In this document: one piece after another, positions 50,427 to 57,564 of the stretch
How positions within the stretch are numbered: the first letter of the stretch is position 1
Layout: each line of letters starts with the position of its first letter
NCBI RefSeq assembly: GCF_002735905.1
Contig: NZ_PEBD01000011.1
Span: 62,001 to 126,000 of the forward strand
DNA from: Williamsia muralis
GTDB lineage: Bacteria > Actinomycetota > Actinomycetes > Mycobacteriales > Mycobacteriaceae
Direction: 5' to 3'
DNA length: 64,000 bases
Notes under the pieces: model-generated
What the model saw: only the letters and a program-made list of their open reading frames with translations
Databases searched by the model: none
Told to the model about the DNA's origin: nothing
Position numbers and translations under genes: made by a program

Positions 50427-51977
50427 TCAGGCCGTGGCCAGCGCCCCGGTATCGGCTGTGTGTCCGGTGACCATGGCGTGGTTGATGGCTTCTTCGTTGA
50501 TGTCGGCGCCGGTGAACTCGGCGACCACACGTCCGCCGTACATCGTGATGACGCGATCGCACATCCCGCACAGTTCGCCCAGTTCGGATGAGATGAACAG
50601 CACGGCGGCCCCGCGCGCGGCCTGCTCACGGAGCAGGGTGTAGATGGCACTCTTGGCGCCGACGTCGATGCCGCGGGTCGGTTCACTCATCACATACACC
50701 GGCAAATTCAGCTCGAAGAGCCTACCGATCGTCACCTTCTGTTGGTTTCCGCCAGAGAGCTGCGAGATCGGGAGCTGGGTGGATGCCGCGCGGATGTCGT
50801 AGCGGATGACCGTGTCGACCACCCGCCGACGCTCGAAACCGATGCGCCGCAATCCGTATCGGAACATGTCGTTCTTCCAGGCAAGCGCGAGGTTCTCAGC
50901 GACCGAGCGGCCCAGCATCAGCGCCATCGCCTTACGGTCTTCGGGGACGAATCCGAGTCCGCCCTTGAGGATCCGGTCCGGACGCCCGAGCGGGATCTGC
51001 TTACCCGCCACCTTCACGGTTCCCTCGGCACTGACTGCACCGCCCAACGCGTGACCGAGGACCTCTTTGCCCGACCCCGAAAGACCTGCGACTCCCACGA
51101 TCTCGCCTTTTCCGATGCTCAGGTCGATGGATTCGAGTCCGTTGCCGGGTGCTCGTAAACCGGACACCTCGAGAGTCGCGTTGGACAGTTCAGGTGTGTC
51201 ACTGCGGCTGCCGTAGTAGTCGCCGAGTTCGCGGCCCACCATCAAGCGCACCAGTTCGGTTTCGTTGGTGTGCGCGATGGGGCGGGTTGCCACGATGTGG
51301 CCGTCGCGGAGGACTGCAGCGGTGTCGGCGGCCTGGAAGATCTCGTTCATGCGGTGGGTGATCATCACGACGGCGGTGCCCATCGTCCGCCGGACCTCGA
51401 CCAGATCTAGGAGTCGGGCAGCGGCCTTCTCCGACAGGGAGCTCGTTGCCTCGTCGAGGATCAGCACATCGGGGTCGGTGGCCAGAGCGCGAGCGATCTC
51501 GACCTGTTGCTGCGTCTCGAGTGAGAGGTCGCCGACGCGGGCCTGGGGATCGATCGACATCCCGTAGGCTTCCAAGACCTCGGTCGCCAACGCCCGGACC
51601 TTACGCCACGAGACCATCGTCCCGAGGGCTCGCGGCAACCGACCCATGTAGATGTTCTCGGCGACAGTCAGATCCGTGGCGAGTGTCAGTTCCTGACTGA
51701 TCAGTGCGATCCCATGGGATCGGGCGATCTTCGCGTTGGAGATGGTGAGTTCTTGGCCTCTGACAGAGATTGTGCCGGTGTCTGGGGCGAGGACGCCGCC
51801 CATTATCTTCGCGATGGTCGATTTACCCGAGCCGTTTTCTCCGGTGAGGGCCGTCACCGTTCCCGAGAGGAATCGAACATCGACATTCTGCAACGCGATC
51901 GCTGCGCCGAAACTCTTTGCAATTCCATGCATCTGCAGAGCGGGTACCTGTGCGCCCTGGTCATCTCCGGTGGTCAT
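50427..51977 (-). CDS. Ribose-type (RbsA-like) double ATPase of ABC importer
   Basis: This 516-residue protein contains two ATPase domains. The first has Walker A GENGSGKST and Walker B LILDEATSSL. The second has GLSGSGKEV, LSGGNQQKV and SEPTRGIDVGAK, the usual degenerate second copy of RbsA-like proteins. Its signature in domain one is LSLETQQQVEIARAL, modified from LSGGQ as is common. ATG 51977 is chosen although no strong ribosome site is present. It heads the leftward operon. Confidence 0.9.
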   Translation of the reverse strand: MTTGDDQGAQVPALQMHGIAKSFGAAIALQNVDVRFLSGTVTALTGENGSGKSTIAKIMGGVLAPDTGTISVRGQELTISNAKIARSHGIALISQELTLATDLTVAENIYMGRLPRALGTMVSWRKVRALATEVLEAYGMSIDPQARVGDLSLETQQQVEIARALATDPDVLILDEATSSLSEKAAARLLDLVEVRRTMGTAVVMITHRMNEIFQAADTAAVLRDGHIVATRPIAHTNETELVRLMVGRELGDYYGSRSDTPELSNATLEVSGLRAPGNGLESIDLSIGKGEIVGVAGLSGSGKEVLGHALGGAVSAEGTVKVAGKQIPLGRPDRILKGGLGFVPEDRKAMALMLGRSVAENLALAWKNDMFRYGLRRIGFERRRVVDTVIRYDIRAASTQLPISQLSGGNQQKVTIGRLFELNLPVYVMSEPTRGIDVGAKSAIYTLLREQAARGAAVLFISSELGELCGMCDRVITMYGGRVVAEFTGADINEEAINHAMVTGHTADTGALATA

Positions 51978-52335
51978 GGAGCAGAAGTCAATCAGCGCGC
52001 ACGCTGGGACAACATACCCATGCAGCGGCAAATATTGCTCTACCTCATTCGAGGTAGCCGGCAGATAATAGTTTTCTACTTGTGTGGCCTTTTGCCACGA
52101 GATTACAAGTTTGTTTCCCGGGTTACGGTGCCGAAACGATCGTCCTTCCGATGACCGGGATCGTAGCGAGAACCGACCGCCCGGTCGCCTGCTGAGTCCA
52201 GTTCAGGCACGCGGTTCGAGTTCTATCGGGTCAATGGTGACGAAATCTGGTGCAGGGGAGTCGAATACGCTGATAGTGCTTATTGGGGGACCTGAACGAC
52301 ACATCTGTGACTGTAACGCGTGCTACATTTCCGCC
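51978..52335. promoter_or_regulatory. Divergent promoter region, Rieske/transporter operon versus ChrB-like gene
   Basis: This 358-bp gap must carry the promoter of the leftward operon and that of the rightward ChrB-domain gene. It contains the CTACCTC/GAGGTAG inverted repeat (listed separately) and an AT-rich island at 52060-52085. TACATT at 52324-52329 lies 7 bases before GTG 52336. I see no additional gene. Confidence 0.45.
52040..52057. promoter_or_regulatory. Inverted repeat, possible operator of transporter-oxygenase operon
   Basis: CTACCTC (52040-52046), ATTC, GAGGTAG (52051-52057) is a perfect 7-bp dyad 63 bp upstream of ATG 51977. Its place close to the promoter suggests a regulator site; the LuxR-type protein at 41507 is one candidate. 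Confidence 0.4.
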
Positions 52336-52908
52336 GTGAACCCTGCGTCTGTGAGCTGGCGAATAGTTCTGGTCAAAATTGCCGCCGAACCGACGCGCCA
52401 CCGCGTGGCGGTGTGGCGAGAACTGCGCAAGGTGGGCGCACTGTCCATCGGGCAGGGATCCTGGGCGATACCGCATGTTCCAGTCTTCAACGCCGGTATC
52501 GACCGTGCCACCGAGCTTGTCGAACGCGCAGACGGAGAAATCGTCTTTTTGACCGCGACCGGTGCGAGCGAGCAGGACGCCTCGCGGTTTGCTGCAATGT
52601 TCACCGCGGCCCGCGAGCAGGAGTGGGCCGAGTTCCTCGCGGACTGCACGAAATACGAGACCGAGCTCGACAAAGAGATCCGCATCGAGAAGTTCACCCT
52701 GGCCGAACTCGAAGAAGAAGAGCAGAGCCTGGACAGACTGCGACGATGGCATCGAGACCTCAGGACACGCGATGTCTTCGGCGCGAGCAACGCCGCCAGC
52801 GCCAGTGCGGCGCTGCAGCACTGCGCAGAACGATTCGAGGACTACTCCGAGAGAGTGATCAACACGCTCCACTCGCACTCCGGCCATGACAACGGTCACC
52901 GGCAATGA
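52336..52908 (+). CDS. ChrB N-terminal-domain (chromate-resistance-associated) protein
   Basis: This 190-residue protein has SWRIVLVKIAAEPTRHRVAVW and RKVGALSIGQGSWAIPHVP, the characteristic opening of the ChrB N-terminal domain seen in chromate-resistance regulators. The C-terminal half is highly charged and helical (residues 110-170). The ChrB C-terminal domain is absent. GTG 52336 has no ribosome site, but TACATT seven bases upstream is a good -10, so it may be leaderless. It overlaps the MFS gene by 4 bp, as in actinobacterial chromate clusters where ChrB-N and MFS genes neighbour each other. Confidence 0.75.
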   Translation: MNPASVSWRIVLVKIAAEPTRHRVAVWRELRKVGALSIGQGSWAIPHVPVFNAGIDRATELVERADGEIVFLTATGASEQDASRFAAMFTAAREQEWAEFLADCTKYETELDKEIRIEKFTLAELEEEEQSLDRLRRWHRDLRTRDVFGASNAASASAALQHCAERFEDYSERVINTLHSHSGHDNGHRQ

Positions 52909-54079
52909 ACGACAACACCACTGAGATCGTCGGTGCGCGATGGCAGATGTGGCCGCTGTATGCGGCCGGATTCACCACTGCATTCGGAGCCCACGCCGTT
53001 GCGGCGAACCTCGTGTTCGACCTCGACGATCTCACCAACTCGGTGCTCTACCTCGGCTTGCTGTTGGCCCTCTACGACGGCGCGGAAGTTCTGCTGAAGC
53101 CGGTGTTCGGCACGCTCGCCGACCGAGTCGGTGCCAAACCGGTGCTCCTTGGCGGTCTTATCGCGTTCTCCGCAGCATCGTTGCTGTTTGTGGTTGTCGC
53201 GGACACGGAGTGGTTGTGGTTGGCGCGACTAGGCCAAGGTGCCGCAGCATCAGCATTCTCGCCAGCGGCCAGTTCGTCGGTTGCCAGACTGACTCCGAAG
53301 GGACTACACGGCAGTGCATTCGGAACCTACGGGTTCTACAAGAGTCTCGGTTACACGCTCGGGCCCTTGCTGGGCGGGGTGATCGTGTGGACCGGCGGGC
53401 TCACGCTCCTGTTTGCGGTGATGGCCGCTCTCGCAGTGGTTGTCGCGATCTGGGCCACCGTGGTCGTACCGGCACTCGCCCCGTACCGCGGGCAAGGCAA
53501 ACCGTCGTTGACCTGGCTCGGCGTCTGGCTGATCGCCGGTTCCTGGGCCCGACCGCTGCCCTGGCGGCGTCAACCGCAGCTTTGTCCGTCGGGGTTGGAT
53601 TCCTTCCTGTTGCTGGAGTCGATGCCGGACTGGGGCCGATAGCAACCGGCGCGGCTGTATCGGTATTGGCGCTGTGCGCCGCGTTCGCGCAACCACGAGC
53701 AGGCCGAGCACTCGATGCGGGAAAGATTACTGTCGAGCGAGGCGTCGCATGGGGATTAGTCTTCACGGCAACAGGTTTGGCGCTCGCGATGATTCCGGGA
53801 CTGGGTGGGATTCTTGCCTCTGCAGTTGCTGTGGGTGTCGGCACGGGCATCATCACACCGCTGGGTTTTGCCGCACTTGCCGCTGCGACACCTCCAGAGC
53901 GCATGGGTCAGACGATGGGGTCGGCGGAACTGGGCCGAGAACTCGGCGACGCAGGTGGCCCCCTCATCGTTGTAAGCGTGGCGGCCGTGGCAACACTGAC
54001 TGCCGGCTTCGGCGTACTCGCCCTGCTCACACTGGTGATCGGTGCTGATTCCGCACGTCGGCGAGCACTCCCTGAATGA
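52905..54079 (+). pseudogene. MFS transporter gene interrupted by a frameshift
   Basis: The first frame (52905-53642) encodes the N-terminal six membrane segments of an MFS protein, up to WLGVWLIAG, and then runs into unrelated residues. The second frame continues from about 53540 with FLGPTAALAASTAALSVGVG and five further helices to the stop at 54079. Rejoining the frames gives about 390 residues, a normal MFS length. The break lies near GCCGGTTCCTGGG (53535-53547); one missing base in the T run would explain it. It may be a real inactivation or a sequencing error. ATG 52905 overlaps the ChrB-like gene stop. Confidence 0.8.
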
Positions 54080-54419
54080 CGACCGCGACCGACCATTCTG
54101 GTGCACAGCTCGCGATGGAGACGCCTCTGGATCAGCTCACTGAGCCTGGTGACACAACCGCAGCAGCAAGGCTCACCAGATCCCGGGTGACCAGCTGAAG
54201 TACAGCCACTTCTCCGGTGGCGACAATCTCGGTCCTACCCCTCGGTACTACTGGCTTGCCCTGTCCCACTGCGCTGTTGCACCTGGCAACATGCGTTGTA
54301 GGCAAACAAAGGTGTAGAGAGAGGGTTGTTGTGCTGAACATCGGCCGGGCACTACTGGAAAGGCTCGAGCGATCGTCGCCGCTCGAGCACCGAACACCCT
54401 TTCGCGCATCGACATCGCG
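54080..54419. other. Intergenic region before ZIP transporter
   Basis: This 340-bp gap has no convincing coding frame. It contains the small dyad GTTGC-ACCTG-GCAAC (54276-54290) followed by GTTGTAGGCAAAC, which could be a metal-regulator site for the transporter downstream. The composition is less coding-like than its surroundings. Nothing else is evident. Confidence 0.35.
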
Positions 54420-55106
54420 ATGGTGACCGCGTTCCTGTACGGGCTGGCCACCGCACTCCCGTTGGCCCTGGGTGCAGCGATCGGACTGCATTGGACCCTG
54501 CCGCGGACCGTGCTGGCGGGGTTGATGGCCTTCGGTGCGGGAACCATGATCGCCGCGGTGTCTTCGGAATTGTTCGAGCCTGCGTTTGAGCAAGCAGGCG
54601 CGGTGACCGCGGGAGCGGCCCTGTTTGCCGGCGCCGGGATATACGTTGTCGCCAACCATCTGATCGAAAATCGGCTGGGACCGGCGGCCATCGGCTGGGC
54701 ACTCATGCTCGGCACCGTCCTCGACGGCATCCCGGAGAACACCGCATTAGGTGTCTCGCTGACAACCGGCGGAGGCCTGGTGCTGGTGGTCGCCGTCGCC
54801 GTGGGCAACGTGCCCGAAGCGGTCAGCGGCGCCGCACTCATGCGCCGGCAGCACGGTTTCAGCCAGACCCGGGCGCTCACGTTGTGGTCGGTGACCGCCG
54901 TAATACTCGTCGCGGTCACCGTCGGGGGCTATGCGCTCTCCGACGCGATCCCCCAAACCGGGATCAGCACAGTCCAAGCATTCGCCGGTGGTGCAACCCT
55001 CGCAGTCCTCGCCGACTCTTTGATGCCCGAGGCCTACCGCGACGGCGGATGGTGGGTGGGTTTGTCCACCGCCGCAGGCTTCCTCCTCGCCTTCGTCCTC
55101 AAGTAA
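54420..55106 (+). CDS. ZIP-family metal transporter
   Basis: This 228-residue membrane protein has about seven to eight hydrophobic segments and ZIP-type motifs. LDGIPENTALG (helix IV) and VGNVPEAVSGA (helix V) carry the acidic and polar residues that bind metal in ZIP proteins, although the usual His of H-N-x-P-E-G is replaced. ATG 54420 is the first start codon after an in-frame stop at 54315; no good ribosome site is visible. It probably transports zinc or another divalent metal. Confidence 0.78.
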   Translation: MVTAFLYGLATALPLALGAAIGLHWTLPRTVLAGLMAFGAGTMIAAVSSELFEPAFEQAGAVTAGAALFAGAGIYVVANHLIENRLGPAAIGWALMLGTVLDGIPENTALGVSLTTGGGLVLVVAVAVGNVPEAVSGAALMRRQHGFSQTRALTLWSVTAVILVAVTVGGYALSDAIPQTGISTVQAFAGGATLAVLADSLMPEAYRDGGWWVGLSTAAGFLLAFVLK

Positions 55107-55113
55107 TCCTGTA

Positions 55114-55155
55114 CGCGCCGCGCCGCGCCGCGGCGCGCCGCGCCGCGCCGCGCCG
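55114..55155. repeat. GCGCC-type pentanucleotide repeat, self-complementary
   Basis: Directly after the ZIP stop, a run of CGCGCCGCGCC units is interrupted by CGGCGCG near 55132, giving a 42-bp stretch of pure G and C that can fold on itself. It may act as terminator, or it may be a slippage-prone tract. Confidence 0.7.
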
Positions 55156-55311
55156 ATGGTGATCGCCGGCTATGCAGGTAGCTGTGGGTCTGCCGAGCGG
55201 CAGACGAAATCAGGTGAACGCTCCTCGCCCGCTGACCGTGTCGGCGGCGGCCTCGACGCGAGTATTCGGACGGATTGTCTTTTTGATTGGGCATGGTGAT
55301 CGGGCATTGGC

Positions 55312-55317
55312 TATCTT
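55312..55317 (+). promoter_or_regulatory. Candidate -10 element of leaderless Lsr2-family gene
   Basis: TATCTT lies seven bases before ATG 55325 and no ribosome site is present, as expected for a leaderless transcript. No matching -35 hexamer is clear. Confidence 0.4.
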
Positions 55318-55324
55318 TAGCCGC

Positions 55325-55693
55325 ATGGCGAAAAAGACTGTCGTGGAGTTCATTGATGACCTGGATGGCAAGCCGATCGAGATTGATGATCTGAACACGA
55401 TCGAGTGGTCATGGCGTGGTGTGGATTACGTCCTCGACACCAGCACCCCGAATCTCGAGAAGATCGAAGAGGGGAAGGTGCCGTTCACGACGGTGCTGAG
55501 CAAGTCGACCCGCGTGAGTGGTCGGCGGCGATCTGCTTCTGGCGCACGCCGTGCTACCGGGGCCTCTGGCGATGCCGGCGAGCGCGCGGCGATTCGTGCG
55601 TGGGCCCGGGACCAGGGTTATGACGTCGGGGACCGCGGGCGGATCTCTTCGGAAATTGTGGCCGCCTACTACGGACAATCCGGCGCTCGCTAG
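55325..55693 (+). CDS. Lsr2-family nucleoid-associated protein
   Basis: This 122-residue protein begins MAKKTVVEFIDDLDGKPIE, the N-terminal dimerisation domain of Lsr2. It has a basic linker (about 65-85) and a C-terminal domain with AIRAWARDQGYDVGDRGRI, whose R-D-x-G-like AT-hook-type loop binds the minor groove (canonical RGR seen as DRGRI). Lsr2 silences AT-rich and horizontally acquired DNA in actinobacteria. It may be an accessory paralogue; the main chromosomal copy is not in this window. Confidence 0.92.
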   Translation: MAKKTVVEFIDDLDGKPIEIDDLNTIEWSWRGVDYVLDTSTPNLEKIEEGKVPFTTVLSKSTRVSGRRRSASGARRATGASGDAGERAAIRAWARDQGYDVGDRGRISSEIVAAYYGQSGAR

Positions 55694-56193
55694 TCGGCGG
55701 CGGTCTAACGGCAGGTGTTGGCGCGCAACCTGCGCAGTTGTGTGAGTCGTTGTATCAGTGGTGTTTTGAACGTCGCAATCAGAACGACAGGGCCGGTCGA
55801 ATGCGTCGGCGTCAGCTTGCCCCGAGCCGTTACCTCGCGGGCGGGTTGCCGGCGGCCTGACGGAATCAGGCAGCTCACGGGCAGAGAATGTCGGGACTAC
55901 GCAGATCGCCGACGTGTGGCTGGTTCCAATAGTCAGGTTTCGGCGTTCGGCACCGGAGAGAGCGCAGCAACGACATAATAGACACTGTGATGTTCCCCGT
56001 TCGCCGCAATGCCCCCGCCAGGTAAGACCGGAGGGGGCGGCGGCCATGGGTGGCTCCGAGCTGATGGACGTTCGACCCGCTCGGCAGCGACGACTTTTCC
56101 GATCTTTCTGTTCAGACGAGCGGTTACCGCATCGAACCCCTGCAGCTCAAACACTTCTGAGTCCGGGGATTCGTGCACGAAGGGATCAAGCCC
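55694..56193. other. 500-bp region without a clear gene
   Basis: No frame here looks like a conserved protein. A possible promoter (CATAAT, 55974-55979) is followed by GTG-ATG at 55987-55992, opening a 12- or 13-codon frame that ends at TAA 56023-56025. Just around it, GCCCCC (56010-56015) can pair with GGGGGC (56033-56038). AAGGGAT near 56178 is the ribosome site for the following lipoprotein gene. Confidence 0.35.
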
Positions 56194-57378
56194 ATGATTG
56201 TGTCAACGCGCAGCCGGCTTCGTCGAATTGCGACCGTCGCGTTCGTCGCTGGTCTTGCGACCACGAGCCTGTCGTGTGGAACGGATGGCTCGAGTGGTGA
56301 TGAACAGGGCTCCTCGCAGCCCAGCTCAAAAGTCGCGAGCGCCGACGCCGGGGCGATCGTGGACATCGTGCGCAACAAGCTCGCCGAACTCGATCTCAGC
56401 GGCGCGGTATTCGGAGTGTGGCGCGGCGACGAGGAAGTAGTGATCGATGCGGCCGGTGACTCGCCGATCGGCGTGCCGGCCACGGCCGACATGCAGTTGC
56501 GAGTCGGTCAACCGATGGAGCCGATGCTGTCGACGGTCCTGCTGCAGCTCAACGAAGCCGGAACATTGGAACTCGACGAGCCGATCGCCAAGTGGGTGCC
56601 TGACTTTCCACGTGCCGACAGGATCACCCCGCGCATGCTCGCCAACAGCACGTCGGGCATCTCCGACTACGTGACGAATCCAGACTTTCTGAAAGCCTTC
56701 TACGACAATCCGATCAAAGGCTTTACCTCACAGGAGATCCTGAACCTGGCAAAATCCCGTCCGCCGCTGTTCGAGCCAGGAACGAGCTTCGCATACTCGC
56801 ACAGTGATCTGTGCCTCCTCGGCGTCGTGCTCGAGAAGGCCTCGGGTGAACCTCTGGGGGAACTGTTGCAGAAGCGTATCTTCACGCCACTTGGAATGCG
56901 TGAGAGCGCCTTGATGCTGACACCTCAGATGACCGAGCCGATTCTGCACGGTTACACCAATGAACGTGGAGTTTTCGAGGACTCATCATTCTGGAATCCG
57001 ACAGCGTTCCTCAACAGCGGCAACATGAACTCGACGGTGGCGGATCTCGCTCGTTGGGTTCGTGGACTGTCTACCGGCGAACTGTTGTCGGACAATGCAT
57101 TCAAAGAAATGATGGCGCCCTCGACCGCCGGTCTGGGCCCGTTGACGCCGGAGAAGTTCTTCGCATTCGGCACTGCCCACCTGAACAGCTGGCTCTTCAT
57201 GAACCCCGCATTCGGGGGCTACAACGGCGTGATTCTCTATGACAATGCGTCCAAGACGACGATCATCGTGTACGCCACACTCGGACCGACTGCCAACGCC
57301 GACACCAACAACGCGGTACCGATCGGCACCGCCATCGGTAGGTTGCTGCTGCCAGACGACCCACCGCCGATGCCTTGA
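56194..57378 (+). CDS. Serine-hydrolase (beta-lactamase/penicillin-binding-like) family lipoprotein without catalytic residues
   Basis: This 394-residue lipoprotein has a signal peptide with lipobox SLSC (Cys28) and a low-complexity linker. It then follows the class C beta-lactamase-like fold: the landmarks NSTSGISDY, PGTSFAYSHSDLCLLG and RIFTPLGM are all present. At the nucleophile, the expected S-x-x-K (as in R-I-G-S-x-x-K) reads RVGQPME, so Ser and Lys are replaced by Gln106 and Glu109. The Y-x-N motif reads Y-S-H. The protein is therefore probably a non-catalytic binding or scaffold protein. ATG 56194 has AAGGGAT upstream. Confidence 0.78.
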   Translation: MIVSTRSRLRRIATVAFVAGLATTSLSCGTDGSSGDEQGSSQPSSKVASADAGAIVDIVRNKLAELDLSGAVFGVWRGDEEVVIDAAGDSPIGVPATADMQLRVGQPMEPMLSTVLLQLNEAGTLELDEPIAKWVPDFPRADRITPRMLANSTSGISDYVTNPDFLKAFYDNPIKGFTSQEILNLAKSRPPLFEPGTSFAYSHSDLCLLGVVLEKASGEPLGELLQKRIFTPLGMRESALMLTPQMTEPILHGYTNERGVFEDSSFWNPTAFLNSGNMNSTVADLARWVRGLSTGELLSDNAFKEMMAPSTAGLGPLTPEKFFAFGTAHLNSWLFMNPAFGGYNGVILYDNASKTTIIVYATLGPTANADTNNAVPIGTAIGRLLLPDDPPPMP

Positions 57379-57408
57379 CACACCAAAGTCTGTTGCTGTC
57401 TGGCGTAC

Positions 57409-57422
57409 CCGGCACGTGCCGG
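57409..57422. other. 14-bp perfect palindrome in convergent gap
   Basis: CCGGCACGTGCCGG lies between the lipoprotein gene and the convergent KstD-like gene and is flanked by further CCC/GGG. It may be part of a weak terminator structure; no U-tract follows. Confidence 0.4.
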
Positions 57423-57564
57423 AACACCGGGAAGAGCAACTTGCTCGTAGTATCGAACGAATCGCTATCTGCGTGGTGTCGGCTCGGGTATCTCCTCCGG
57501 GCGGTAGTTGGGTAGTCGGTAGGCCGGGATGATTGCCGGACAACTGATTACGTCGACAGCGTGG

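Noticed and set aside
48901-50571. Upstream extension of the binding-protein frame through the Rieske ferredoxin and permease genes
   Set aside because: The extension is Arg/His-rich out-of-frame translation; the lipoprotein signal peptide begins at 48900 with its own ribosome site.
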